Positions 8,576-17,700 of a stretch of 42,090 nt of DNA are shown here, in pieces; position 1 is the stretch's first letter, and each line of letters starts with the position of its first letter. Made by a program: the position numbers and the translations under genes. The stretch is taken from contig JANXSE010000101.1 of the NCBI GenBank assembly GCA_025356695.1, positions 1-42,090 of the forward strand. The letters run 5' to 3'. Under the pieces are notes generated by a model. That model was not told the origin of the DNA and did no database searches. It saw nothing but the letters and a program-made list of their open reading frames with translations. The DNA comes from Betaproteobacteria bacterium. GTDB taxonomy: Bacteria; Pseudomonadota; Gammaproteobacteria; Burkholderiales; SG8-41.

Positions 8576-9526
8576 ATGCAATTATTCAACCTGATGATAG
8601 AGGTGATGCTGCCGCTGTCGCTGCTGGTCGGCGCCGGCGCGGTATGGCCGCGGCTGTTTCCGGACACCGACGCGGAGGCGATGCGCTCGCAGTTGAATCG
8701 TCTCGTGCTTTATCTGTTTTTTCCCTGCATCCTGTTTGCAGTCGGCGCCGGCACGCGAATCACCGCAGATCTCCTCGCGGTGCCGCTGCTGGTTGGTTTG
8801 GGCACGCTGGGATCGGGCGCCGTGCTCTATGTGCTTTTGTATATGTCGCCGCTGGGCCGCAATCTTGGCGATCCGACGCGTGCCGCCCTGATGATCGGCG
8901 GCATGTGGGGCAACACCTTCAATATCGGTGCGCCGGTGCTGATGTTTTTTTTCGGCCGCGATGCAGTGCGCTACTCAGTGTTCAACGACATGTTGATGAC
9001 CATGCCGCTGGTATGGACGCTGGGCGTCTTGATCGCCACACGGCTTGGTTCGCACGGCAGTGCGGCATCCTATCCGTCGGTGTGGCGCGTGGTGTTTTCG
9101 ATTCCGCTGCTGTGGGCTTTTGCGGCAGGCCTCGTACTGCAGTACACGGGCCTCGCTTATGCGCCGCTGGTGAATGCCGCGCATATGATCGGACAGGCGA
9201 CGATTCCGCTGGTGCTGTTCGTGCTCGGCATGACCATACCGTGGCGCAATCTGACGCCGCGTCCGGAGATACTGGCGGTCGCCGGCGTCAAGCTGCTGTT
9301 CGCGCCGCTGCTGGTGGCGATTGCCGCGCGCTTTCTGTTCGCGCCGCTCGGTGAAGCGCATTTCGCTGCGTCTATCGAGGCGACCACGCCGGCGATGATG
9401 ACGGTGTTGCTGCTGGCCGAACGCTTCCGGCTGGACAGCGCCGCGGCGGCGCTGCTGATCGGCTGGAGTACAATTCTGTTCTGGTTGACGTTGCCGTTGA
9501 CGCTTGCGCTGGGCCTGATCCGCTGA
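8576..9526 (+). CDS. AEC family (auxin efflux carrier-like) transporter
   Basis: This 316-residue protein has about ten predicted membrane helices. It shows the AEC family signatures NRLVLYLFFPCILF in the first helices, GGMWGNTFNIGAPV in the middle and ASIEATTPAMMTVLLLAE near the C-terminus. Bacterial members such as MdcF or MleP move malonate, malate or other organic anions. Here it sits next to a 2-hydroxyacid dehydrogenase and downstream of two other carboxylate-type carriers. No obvious Shine-Dalgarno sequence precedes the ATG at 8576, so it may depend on coupling with the upstream gene. Confidence 0.85.
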   Translation: MQLFNLMIEVMLPLSLLVGAGAVWPRLFPDTDAEAMRSQLNRLVLYLFFPCILFAVGAGTRITADLLAVPLLVGLGTLGSGAVLYVLLYMSPLGRNLGDPTRAALMIGGMWGNTFNIGAPVLMFFFGRDAVRYSVFNDMLMTMPLVWTLGVLIATRLGSHGSAASYPSVWRVVFSIPLLWAFAAGLVLQYTGLAYAPLVNAAHMIGQATIPLVLFVLGMTIPWRNLTPRPEILAVAGVKLLFAPLLVAIAARFLFAPLGEAHFAASIEATTPAMMTVLLLAERFRLDSAAAALLIGWSTILFWLTLPLTLALGLIR

Positions 9527-9627
9527 TTTCCCCGGTTCCGTTAGTCGCATTGCACCGGCCGTTGGTCGGATGCGCGTGCAGCAGCAGGGTGATCGCGCTT
9601 AAGATTTCACGCTTCTGGAGGTATGGC

Positions 9628-10452
9628 ATGAGAAAACTCTGGCTGTTCGCGGCCTTTTTAGCGCTCACACCATTGGCTTACGGGCAGGCCGGCAAGCCCG
9701 CGCCGGCAACCGATTGGTATCGCGCCGGACACGTTACGCTGCGGCTTGCCGATGCCGCGCGCGATTTCAGCGCGGCCTGGCAATTCGATCGCGCCGACAA
9801 TGGCGATAACCGCGTCATACGCGAAGAGCGGCGCGGCAGCGTCGCCGTCGACGGCACCGTCATGACGGTATGCGATGACCTGGCGTTACTGATGAAAGGT
9901 ATTGCGCCGGAGCGAAACCACGAAATGCGTGAAATCAACGATCCGGTTTTGAATTTGCAAATGCTGTTGCGGCTGCTGGCGCGCGCCGTGCCCGAAGGGC
10001 CGCTCGCCTTCGGCAGCGACAAGCTGGTCGAAATCAATGAGCCGGCTGCGGTCATCAGGGTGCGCAAGGGGCTGGAGGCGCGGCGCGATTTTAATGCACC
10101 GTGGCGGGTAAGCGGGCGCATACAGCGCGACGGCAGCGGCGATATCGTTTTTGATCTTGTCTTTAATTACACCGGCAACGATGCGAAAGAGGCGCGCAGC
10201 GAACTGAAGCTGGCGGGCGCCTGGCGGCAACAAAGCCGCGTGCGCAGTTTTGAGGATGCAATGGAGATCGCCGACTGGCGGGTGTTCCGCATCGATCCGG
10301 TGCCGGTGACGACCGGCGGCAATACACAAGTCGAGTCAATGTCGACGACCAAACCGCTGCGTTACGCCACGCTCGGCCACCTGCGCCGTCATATCGAACG
10401 TTCGTGGAGCCCGAATCCGAAGGTGGCGCCCATCACGCAGTGCAAATCATGA
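9628..10452 (+). CDS. Secreted protein of unknown function
   Basis: I do not recognise the family. The ATG at 9628 follows a good Shine-Dalgarno sequence (GGAGGT at 9617-9622); the open frame continues upstream to 9550 but without support. The first 20 residues form a signal peptide (MRKLWLFAAFLALTPLAYGQ). The remaining 254 residues are hydrophilic with no cysteine pair pattern or repeat. They contain many short beta-like stretches and a conserved-looking TDWYRAGHVTLRL start of the mature protein, which suggests a periplasmic beta-rich domain. The stop overlaps the start of the next gene (ATGA), although that product looks cytoplasmic and metabolic. Confidence 0.7.
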   Translation: MRKLWLFAAFLALTPLAYGQAGKPAPATDWYRAGHVTLRLADAARDFSAAWQFDRADNGDNRVIREERRGSVAVDGTVMTVCDDLALLMKGIAPERNHEMREINDPVLNLQMLLRLLARAVPEGPLAFGSDKLVEINEPAAVIRVRKGLEARRDFNAPWRVSGRIQRDGSGDIVFDLVFNYTGNDAKEARSELKLAGAWRQQSRVRSFEDAMEIADWRVFRIDPVPVTTGGNTQVESMSTTKPLRYATLGHLRRHIERSWSPNPKVAPITQCKS

Positions 10453-11336
10453 GCGACAAACCGGCGCTGGGCTTTATCGGCATCGGCGCAATGGGCGAAC
10501 CGATGGCGCTGAATCTGCTGAAGGCGGGTTATGCGCTGACGGTTTACGCGCGCCGCGCTGATGCTGCGGCGGCCTTATGCAAAGCCGGTGCGCGGCTGGC
10601 GGAAACGCCGGCGGCGGTTGCAAAAGCGAGCGACATTGTAATTACGATGGTAACCACGGCCGCCGATTGCGAAGAGGTCACGCTGGGCGCGCAGAGCATT
10701 ATCGAGGGCGCCGCGCGCGGTTCGGCGGTGATTGATATGGCGACGATATCGCCGCTGGCGGCGCGCCGCATTGCCACAGTGCTGGCAGCGCGCGGCATTG
10801 AACACATGGACGCGCCGGTTTCCGGCGGACCGAGCGGTGCGCGCGATGCGACGCTGGCGATCATGGCGGGCGGCACACCGGAAATATTTTCGCGCGTCAA
10901 ACCGCTGTTCGAGTGTTTGGGTAAGACGGTGTTGCACATGGGTGACCACGGCGCCGGGCAGGTCACCAAAGCCTGCAACCAGTTGTCGCTGACGGTGACG
11001 CTGCAGGGGGTGGCCGAAGCAATAAACCTCGCCGCGCATTGCGGTGTCGATCCGGTGAAGGTGCGCGAAGCGATGCTGGGCGGTCTTGCCGCCAGCCGCG
11101 TGCTTGAGTTGTTCGGCAAACGCATGGTCGAGCGCAATTTCGACAACGGCGTCGATGCGCGCTTCTATCACAAGGATCTCAATATCGTACTCAGCCTGGC
11201 GCACGAACTCGGACTGCCGTCGCCGGCAGCGGCAGTGACGTTGCAGCAGATCAACGCGCTGGTCGGCGGCGGCGGTGCGCGTTCGGATTTTTCACGCATG
11301 ATCGAGGTGCTGGAGCACGCCGGCGCCGTCAAATAG
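10449..11336 (+). CDS. 3-hydroxyisobutyrate dehydrogenase family NAD(P)-dependent oxidoreductase
   Basis: This 295-residue protein begins with the Rossmann motif GFIGIGAMGEPMA. It carries the substrate-binding DAPVSGGPSGA near residue 120 and the catalytic lysine in GQVTKACNQ (Lys174). These features define the beta-hydroxyacid dehydrogenase family, which includes MmsB, GarR/GlxR and L-threonate dehydrogenase. The start at 10449 overlaps the previous stop; the open frame upstream is shared with the preceding gene and is not used. A role in valine degradation with the mmsA at the window start is possible. Tartronate-semialdehyde reduction is equally possible given the glyoxylate-reductase-like gene nearby. 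Confidence 0.85.
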   Translation: MSDKPALGFIGIGAMGEPMALNLLKAGYALTVYARRADAAAALCKAGARLAETPAAVAKASDIVITMVTTAADCEEVTLGAQSIIEGAARGSAVIDMATISPLAARRIATVLAARGIEHMDAPVSGGPSGARDATLAIMAGGTPEIFSRVKPLFECLGKTVLHMGDHGAGQVTKACNQLSLTVTLQGVAEAINLAAHCGVDPVKVREAMLGGLAASRVLELFGKRMVERNFDNGVDARFYHKDLNIVLSLAHELGLPSPAAAVTLQQINALVGGGGARSDFSRMIEVLEHAGAVK

Positions 11337-11420
11337 CCGCTGTTACTTCCGGCAGTCACTGCGGTAGACTAGCTGCAAGCCGGCAGGGAATTCAACCCGA
11401 CCGCGCAGCGGAGGAAAAAA

Positions 11421-12401
11421 ATGAGTTTGACAGTTTATGAGGCGGCAACGCCGCGCCTGCATCGATCCGAACTCGCGGTGCCTGCATCCAATCCGAAAAT
11501 GATCGAAAAGGCGAGCCATAGCGCCGCCGATATCATTTTTTTCGATATCGAAGATTCGGTGGCGCCCGACGACAAACCGCGCGCGCGCAAGAACATCATC
11601 GCCGCTTTGCATGATATCGACTGGGGTCAACGCGTTCTGAGCGTGCGCATCAACGGTCTCGATACCTGTTATACCTATCGCGACGTCGTCGACGTGGTAG
11701 AAGCCTGTCCGCGCCTCGATATGCTGTTTTTGCCCAAGGTCGGTGTCGCCGCCGATGTCTATGCGCTGGACGTGCTGGTGACGCAAATTGAAAATGCGCA
11801 CGGACGCAGTAAACGCATCGGCTTTGAAGTCATGATCGAGACGGCGCTCGGCCTGTGCAATGTCGAGGCGATCGCGCAGTCGAGCAAACGCCTTGAGGCG
11901 ATGTGTTTCGGCTCGGGTGATTTTGCCGCCTCAACCGGCGCGCGCACGACAACCATCGGCGGGCTCAATCCGGATTACGCGGTGTTGTCCGATGCCGACA
12001 AAGATGGCAAGCGCGCCTATTACCCGCTAGACCCCTGGCATGCCGCGCAGTCGCGCATCGTCACTGCGTGTCGCGCCTACGGCCTGCGCCCGCTCGATGG
12101 CCCGTACAGCGATTTCAAGGATCAGGACGGACTGCTGGCTTCGAGCCGTCGCTCGGCGGCGCTCGGTTTCGAAGGCCGCATGGTGATACACCCGGCGCAA
12201 ATTGAACCGGTCAACAGCGTGTTCAGTCCGGCCGCCGATGAAGTCGCGCGGGCGCGGCGTATCGTCGAGGCGATGGCGCAGGCGGCGCGCGACGGGCGCG
12301 GTGCGGTGCAGTTGGACGGGCGCATGATAGACATCGCCAATATGCGCATGGCGCAGAGCATACTCGGCAAAGCCGGTGCCATTGCTGCAGCGGAACGCTG
12401 A
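11421..12401 (+). CDS. CoA-ester lyase (HpcH/HpaI aldolase family, CitE/malyl-CoA lyase-like)
   Basis: This 326-residue protein belongs to the CitE-like branch of the HpcH/HpaI aldolase superfamily. It has the opening RSELAVPASNPKMIEKA, the metal-binding FFDIEDSVAP, a VRINGLDT segment, the Glu of FEVMIETALGL, the GSGDFAAS loop and GRMVIHPAQI near the end. Family members cleave or form L-malyl-CoA, beta-methylmalyl-CoA or citramalyl-CoA. It has its own strong ribosome site (GGAGG then seven As) after an 84-base gap. The C-terminal extension reaching VQLDGRMIDIANMR is typical of full-length lyases. Glyoxylate or propionyl-CoA as a partner would fit the surrounding genes, but this is inference. 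Confidence 0.85.
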   Translation: MSLTVYEAATPRLHRSELAVPASNPKMIEKASHSAADIIFFDIEDSVAPDDKPRARKNIIAALHDIDWGQRVLSVRINGLDTCYTYRDVVDVVEACPRLDMLFLPKVGVAADVYALDVLVTQIENAHGRSKRIGFEVMIETALGLCNVEAIAQSSKRLEAMCFGSGDFAASTGARTTTIGGLNPDYAVLSDADKDGKRAYYPLDPWHAAQSRIVTACRAYGLRPLDGPYSDFKDQDGLLASSRRSAALGFEGRMVIHPAQIEPVNSVFSPAADEVARARRIVEAMAQAARDGRGAVQLDGRMIDIANMRMAQSILGKAGAIAAAER

Positions 12402-12437
12402 GCGCAGGCCTGCCACCGCTTGCGATCCGATCGCGAC

Positions 12438-15359
12438 ATGACTCCCGGTTCTGCGCAATCGACCGGCGCTGGCGATGAACTTTCGCTGACAGCGATAGCG
12501 CAGGAGGCGCACTCCGCGGTTTTCGACGAGCGCGTGCGTCTGCTCTATCGCCTGTCGCGCCCCGGTTATCTCGGTACGCTGATCAACGCCTCAGTCATTG
12601 CGCTGGCGTTATGGTCGGTGGTTCCGCGTCTCGATTTGATGTTGTGGTTGATGCTGGTTATTGTGGTCACCGGCGGGCGCATTTTGTTATACCGGCGTTT
12701 TTTTGCGCAGCGGCCGCAGGCACGGGCGTCTGCGCTGTGGCGCTGGCGCTTTGTAGCCGGCGCAGCAAGCATGGGCTGCGCTTGGGGCTTGCTCGGTTCG
12801 GCGCTGCTGCCGCGCGGCGAGTTCCTGTATCAGGTGCTGTTGATGTTTGTCATTGGCGGCATGATCGCATCGTCTGTGATTGTGCTAACGCCGGTGCGGC
12901 TCGCTTTTTATAGTTTCGCGGTCGCCGCCCTGCTACCGCTGATTGTTACGACCTTCGCACAGGACGGCCAGATTTATCTCTATATCGGCCTGGTGCAACT
13001 GGTATTCGCCGGTGTGACTTTTGCGCTGGCGCCCATCATGCATAACAATCATATCAGCCTGCTGCAGGCACGCTACGAAAATCAGGCGCTGGTCGGCCGG
13101 TTGTCGGCGGCCAACAAGGCGTTAAGCGATCGTATCGAGGCGCAGCGTACGGTCGAGATGGAGTTGCAGCGTTCGTCGGCGCGGCTTGATGCGCTGGTTG
13201 ATGCGTCCCCGCTGGCGATTATCGTGCAGGACGAGGCGGGCATAGTCAGTCGCTGGAACCGCGCTGCAGAGCGTATTTTCGGCTGGAGCGAGCGCGAGGT
13301 GATCGGCCGGCAGTCGCCATCCGTGCCGTCAGACAAACGCGATGAAAAAGTCCGCTTTCTTGATCGTATCCGCAGCGGTGAGGAGTTTCTCGATGTCGAA
13401 GCGCTGCGGCAGCGACGCGATGGAAAATTGATCGCAGTCAGCATTTCTGCTGCACCGCTGCGCAATGCGGACGGTGTGCCGGACGGCAGTGTGATGATAC
13501 TTGCCGATGCCAGCGAGCGTAAACGCGCCGAGAAACTGCAGTTACTCGAGCACATGGTTACGCGCGTGTTATCCGAATCGCAAAGCGTCGATGAAGCGTT
13601 GCGCGAAGTGCTGCGCACATTTTGCGAAGTGGCGGACTGGGCCTACGGTGCGCGCTGGGTATTGAACGCGGCGGATCAGAAGCTCAATTGTGTCGAGACC
13701 TGGCATATCGATAATCCGGCGATTGCTGCTTTTGCGGAGACCAACCGCACCGTGCAACGCGATCACAAACCGCGCAAGGGCGGGCTGCTGCGCGTCGTAT
13801 GGGCAAGCGGCGAACTGGTCTGGATGGAAGACGCGGGCGCCGATAAAGCGCTAAGCCGCGCCGCCGAGCTGGCAAAGTCCGGATTGCACGCAGCACTCGC
13901 GTTTCCGGTTTTGATTCTCGGCAAGTTTTACGGCGTGATTGAATTTTTTGCGACGGAGCCGCGCGCAAGAGACGAGTCATTGATCCGAATTGCGCGTTCG
14001 ATCGGCAGCCAGATCGGCCAGTTCATTGCGCGCAAGGAGGCCGAGCAGAACCTGACGTTTTTTGCCAATCACGACACGCTGACGGGTTTGCCGAACCGCG
14101 CCATGTTCGGCCAGCGTCTGGCGCAGGCGCTGGCGCGCGCGCAACGCAATACGTGCATGATCGCCGTGCTGTTCATCGATCTCGACCGCTTCAAGGTAAT
14201 CAACGACACACTGGGCCACGACGCCGGCGATCTGCTGTTGCGGCAGGCGGCCGGACGGCTGCGCAGCTGCCTGCGTGAGGGCGACACTATTGCACGCCAG
14301 GGCGGCGACGAATTTGTGGTGCTGGTCGAGGATATGGTCGATGCCGGGCAGGCGGTCGGCGTGGCGCAAAAAATTCTTGAGAACGTGGCGCAACCGTACG
14401 TTTTGTCGGGCCAGGAGTTTCATGTCACGGCAAGCGTCGGCGTCAGCGTTTATCCGGAAGACGCAGCGGACGTGCAGACGCTGCTGAAGAACGCCGACAT
14501 TGCGATGTACCGTGCCAAGGACGCCGGCAAGAACAATTTTCAGTTTTATTCAGCGCAGGCCAACCGGCATTCGCTCGAACGTCTGGCGCTTGAAACGGAT
14601 TTGCGGCGCGCGTTGGAGCGACAGGAACTGCACTTGCATTATCAGCCGAAGTTCAACACGCGCAGCGGCTGCATTACCGGCGTCGAAGCATTGATACGCT
14701 GGCAGCACCCGGTGCGCGGCGCAGTGGCGCCTTCGCAGCTGATTTCTCTGGCCGAAGAAACCGGGCTGATCATTGTGATCGGCGACTGGGTGATTCGCAC
14801 CGCCTGCCGCGATATGCGGCAATGGGCGCTGGACGGGTTGCCGGTCGTGCCGGTTGCGGTAAATCTGTCGGCGCGCCAGTTCGGACGCGAGGGGCTGGTC
14901 GATTGGGTCGGCGAAGTTTTGCGCGAGTACGGTCTCGACGCGACGCAGCTTGAGCTGGAAATTACCGAAAGCGCAGTAATGGAAAATGCCGAGCAAGCTG
15001 CCGCAGTGCTTGATCGCCTGCACGGCATGGGCCTGCGCGTTGCGCTGGATGATTTCGGCACCGGCTATTCATCGCTGGGTTACCTCAAGCGTTTCCCGGT
15101 TGACTGCGTGAAGATCGATCGTTCGTTCATTGCGGATATTCCGCACGATCAGGACGATATCGCGATTACGCGTGCTGTCATCGCGATGGCGCACAGCCTG
15201 CAACTTAAAGTGGTCGCCGAAGGCGTGGAAACGGCCGAGCAGGTGCGCTTCCTGCAGGAGCACGCCTGCGACGAAATGCAGGGCTACCGGTTCGCCCGGC
15301 CCTGTGATGCGACGGCCATCGCGCGATTACTGACGGCGCCGCCGCACAAGATCATGTAG
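12438..15359 (+). CDS. Membrane-anchored PAS-GAF-GGDEF-EAL cyclic-di-GMP enzyme
   Basis: This 973-residue protein has an N-terminal membrane region of about six helices (roughly residues 40-205), a short coiled coil, a PAS domain (about 240-360, with RWNRAAERIFGWSEREVIG), a GAF domain (about 380-535), then GGDEF and EAL domains. The GGDEF motif is intact at residues 622-626, with an RxxD inhibitory site (REGD) five residues before it. The EAL motif is intact at 750-752, with the other catalytic features ELEITES, DDFGTGYSSL and VVAEGVET. Both making and breaking c-di-GMP are therefore possible. ATG 12438 is chosen over an in-frame TTG at 12420. The 3' end overlaps the convergent ABC gene by eight bases. 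Confidence 0.93.
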   Translation: MTPGSAQSTGAGDELSLTAIAQEAHSAVFDERVRLLYRLSRPGYLGTLINASVIALALWSVVPRLDLMLWLMLVIVVTGGRILLYRRFFAQRPQARASALWRWRFVAGAASMGCAWGLLGSALLPRGEFLYQVLLMFVIGGMIASSVIVLTPVRLAFYSFAVAALLPLIVTTFAQDGQIYLYIGLVQLVFAGVTFALAPIMHNNHISLLQARYENQALVGRLSAANKALSDRIEAQRTVEMELQRSSARLDALVDASPLAIIVQDEAGIVSRWNRAAERIFGWSEREVIGRQSPSVPSDKRDEKVRFLDRIRSGEEFLDVEALRQRRDGKLIAVSISAAPLRNADGVPDGSVMILADASERKRAEKLQLLEHMVTRVLSESQSVDEALREVLRTFCEVADWAYGARWVLNAADQKLNCVETWHIDNPAIAAFAETNRTVQRDHKPRKGGLLRVVWASGELVWMEDAGADKALSRAAELAKSGLHAALAFPVLILGKFYGVIEFFATEPRARDESLIRIARSIGSQIGQFIARKEAEQNLTFFANHDTLTGLPNRAMFGQRLAQALARAQRNTCMIAVLFIDLDRFKVINDTLGHDAGDLLLRQAAGRLRSCLREGDTIARQGGDEFVVLVEDMVDAGQAVGVAQKILENVAQPYVLSGQEFHVTASVGVSVYPEDAADVQTLLKNADIAMYRAKDAGKNNFQFYSAQANRHSLERLALETDLRRALERQELHLHYQPKFNTRSGCITGVEALIRWQHPVRGAVAPSQLISLAEETGLIIVIGDWVIRTACRDMRQWALDGLPVVPVAVNLSARQFGREGLVDWVGEVLREYGLDATQLELEITESAVMENAEQAAAVLDRLHGMGLRVALDDFGTGYSSLGYLKRFPVDCVKIDRSFIADIPHDQDDIAITRAVIAMAHSLQLKVVAEGVETAEQVRFLQEHACDEMQGYRFARPCDATAIARLLTAPPHKIM

Positions 15360-17076
15360 TCCGCAGCAGGCGGCCGGCGGCGCTGCCGTCACGCCGGATT
15401 TCAAGATGCCGTGTGTGGAATTGGCGCAGGCTGCTGCGGTGGCCGATGCTGATGATGGCTGTAGCGGGCAGACGCTCGCGCAACACGTCATAGAGAGCGC
15501 TTTCCGTTGCCTCATCCAGCGCAGAAGTTGCCTCATCCATGAATATCCAGTCGGGTTGCTGCAGCAGTGCGCGCGCGAAGGCGATGCGCTGTTGTTCGCC
15601 GCCGGAAAGTATTTGCGTCCAGTGCTGTGATTCGTCCAGCCGCGGTGCCAGCGCCGGCAGCCGGCAATCGGTCAGCGCGGCAAGCAATGCGGCATCGTTG
15701 AACGCATCGGGTGCTGACGGATAACACAGCTGTTCGCGCAGCGTGCCTATGGTGAGGTACGGTTTCTGCGGCAGAAACAATATACGGGCCTCTGCCGGAT
15801 ACGCGATTTCGCCGGCGCCGAAGGGCCAGATGCCGGCGAGCGCGCGAAACAGGGTGCTCTTGCCGCTGCCGGAGGCGCCGCTGACCAGCACGCGTTCTCC
15901 CGCATTGAGGGCGAAATCGGGATCTTCCAGTAGGCGTTGCCCCGTCGGCAGATCGATGCACAGACTGCGCGATGAATAACCGCTTTGCGCTGCTGTGCGA
16001 GCGCTTATGCCGTCACTCTGTGCGGCCGCTGTTTGTATGGCGGTGCGGAAAGTGGTCAGGCGATCGACGGTCGCTTTCCATGTTGCGATTTGCGCGTAGG
16101 CATCAATAAACCAGCTTAGCGAAGATTGCACCTTGCCGAAAGCAGTCGATGTTTGCATCAGGTCGCCAAGCTGTATCGCGCCGGAGAAAAAACGCGGCGC
16201 CGCGACGACAAAAGGAAATACCACTGCAGCCTGACCATAGCCTTGACGGAACCACATCAGCTTCTTGGTACGGTGCATGAGCTGCCACCAGTTGGCGGCA
16301 ACTGCAGAGAAGCGCGAATTCAACTGGCGCATTTCGTCTGCTTCGCCGCGGTAGAGCGCGATGGCTTCGCCGTTTTCGCGGAAGCGCACCAGCGAGAAGC
16401 GAAAATCGGCTTCAGCCTTCTGTTTCTGAAAATTCAGCGTCACCAGCGGTTTGCCTATCCAGTGGGCAATCAGTGTGCCGGCGATCGAGTAAAGCAATGC
16501 GATCCACACCATATAGCCGGGAATTTCGACCGTGCGGCCGAACAATTCAACGCTCAGTGAGCCCGACAATGTCCACAGGATGGCGAGGAAGGATAAAAGC
16601 GTGATCACGGCCGACATCAGGCCGATCGACAGGGCGAGGGTTTTTTCGCAAAAATCCGCGAGGTCCTCGGCGATGCGCTGATCTGGATTGTCGGTGCCGC
16701 GATCGCTCAATTGCATGCGATAGTAAGCGCGCCGGCCGATCCATTCTTCGAGGTAATTCCGCGTTAGCCACTGGCGCCAGCGTATCTGCAGCATCTGATT
16801 GAGGTACAGCTCGTAGACGGCAATCGCGATAAAGGCCGCGGCAATCCAGCAGAACCGCATGAGTTCGGAAAAAAATGCAGTTTGATTGCTGTTTTGCAGC
16901 GTGTTGTAGAAATCGTTCTGCCAGTAGCTGAGCACGACTTCGAGATAGACCAGCCCCAGATTTAGCGCGATCACTGCGGCAAGTAATCCGCGCGCTGCCC
17001 ATTTTTCGCTGGAAAACCAGTAGGGGCGTGTGAGAGACCACAAGTCGTTGAAAAAAGTATTGCGCAGCTTGAGCAT
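15352..17076 (-). CDS. ABC transporter, fused permease/ATPase (SbmA/BacA-YddA type)
   Basis: This 574-residue half-transporter has an N-terminal SbmA/BacA-like membrane domain. Signs are SYWQNDFYNTLQNSN in the first helix region, QIRWRQWLTRNYLEEWI and RIAEDLADFCEKTL. The ATPase domain (about residue 370 on) has Walker A GASGSGKST, signature LSGGEQQRIAFARALL and Walker B WIFMDEATSALDE. Relatives include YddA and the peroxisomal ABCD family; fatty-acyl, vitamin B12 or peptide substrates are known in the group. The start at 17076 has GGAG upstream; the longer open frame adds 49 unlikely residues. A small insertion seems absent and all ATPase residues are intact, so it should be active. Confidence 0.87.
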   Translation of the reverse strand: MLKLRNTFFNDLWSLTRPYWFSSEKWAARGLLAAVIALNLGLVYLEVVLSYWQNDFYNTLQNSNQTAFFSELMRFCWIAAAFIAIAVYELYLNQMLQIRWRQWLTRNYLEEWIGRRAYYRMQLSDRGTDNPDQRIAEDLADFCEKTLALSIGLMSAVITLLSFLAILWTLSGSLSVELFGRTVEIPGYMVWIALLYSIAGTLIAHWIGKPLVTLNFQKQKAEADFRFSLVRFRENGEAIALYRGEADEMRQLNSRFSAVAANWWQLMHRTKKLMWFRQGYGQAAVVFPFVVAAPRFFSGAIQLGDLMQTSTAFGKVQSSLSWFIDAYAQIATWKATVDRLTTFRTAIQTAAAQSDGISARTAAQSGYSSRSLCIDLPTGQRLLEDPDFALNAGERVLVSGASGSGKSTLFRALAGIWPFGAGEIAYPAEARILFLPQKPYLTIGTLREQLCYPSAPDAFNDAALLAALTDCRLPALAPRLDESQHWTQILSGGEQQRIAFARALLQQPDWIFMDEATSALDEATESALYDVLRERLPATAIISIGHRSSLRQFHTRHLEIRRDGSAAGRLLRTT

Positions 17077-17234
17077 GGAAAACTCCGGTCGGTGTGCGGT
17101 GTGACGCGTCATGCGCGTGAATATGCGCCGGCATGATAGCCCGATTACGGCGGCATTTGCGTGCCGGCGCGATTGGATTACACTGGATGAAAACTGGGTT
17201 GTCGGCGAGGTTCCAAAACACAACGGAGGAAGCC

Positions 17235-17663
17235 ATGAAAACTGTCAAGCAGATGTTGCAGGGCAAGACATCCGGTGTATTTACCATCGATCCAGATGTG
17301 CCGGTGATCGATGCGCTTAGGCAAATGGCGGAGCGCGAGATCGGCGCCCTGCCGGTGGTGGCAGGCGGCAAGCTGGTGGGAATTCTGTCGGAGCGTGATT
17401 ACGCGCGCAAAGTGATGCTGCAGGGAAAATCATCGCGCGACACGCCGGTACGCGACATCATGACCTCAAAAGTAGTTTGCGTCGGGCCGCAGCGCACCGT
17501 CGAAGAGTGCATGGCCTTGATGACCGACAAGCGCATACGCCATCTGCCGGTAATCGAGCACGGCGAATTGATCGGCCTCTTGTCGATCGGGGATCTGGTC
17601 AAAGAAGTGATTTCGGAGCAGCAAACGACGATCGCTCAGCTTGAGTCCTATATACACAGCTGA
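17235..17663 (+). CDS. CBS domain-pair protein
   Basis: This 142-residue cytoplasmic protein is made only of two CBS domains. The first runs over about residues 8-65, with ALPVVAGGKLVGILSERDYARKV broken by a short loop, and the second over about 72-130, with HLPVIEHGELIGLLSIGDLV. CBS pairs bind adenosine nucleotides and act as energy sensors; stand-alone proteins of this size are common in betaproteobacteria and mostly uncharacterised. The start at 17235 follows GGAGGA; the open frame extends to 17133 without a ribosome site. It is divergent from the ABC transporter and 37 bases ahead of the CinA-like gene. Confidence 0.88.
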   Translation: MKTVKQMLQGKTSGVFTIDPDVPVIDALRQMAEREIGALPVVAGGKLVGILSERDYARKVMLQGKSSRDTPVRDIMTSKVVCVGPQRTVEECMALMTDKRIRHLPVIEHGELIGLLSIGDLVKEVISEQQTTIAQLESYIHS

Positions 17664-17700
17664 CGCATCCAACAATTTCACATACGGAACGGAACGCAAT

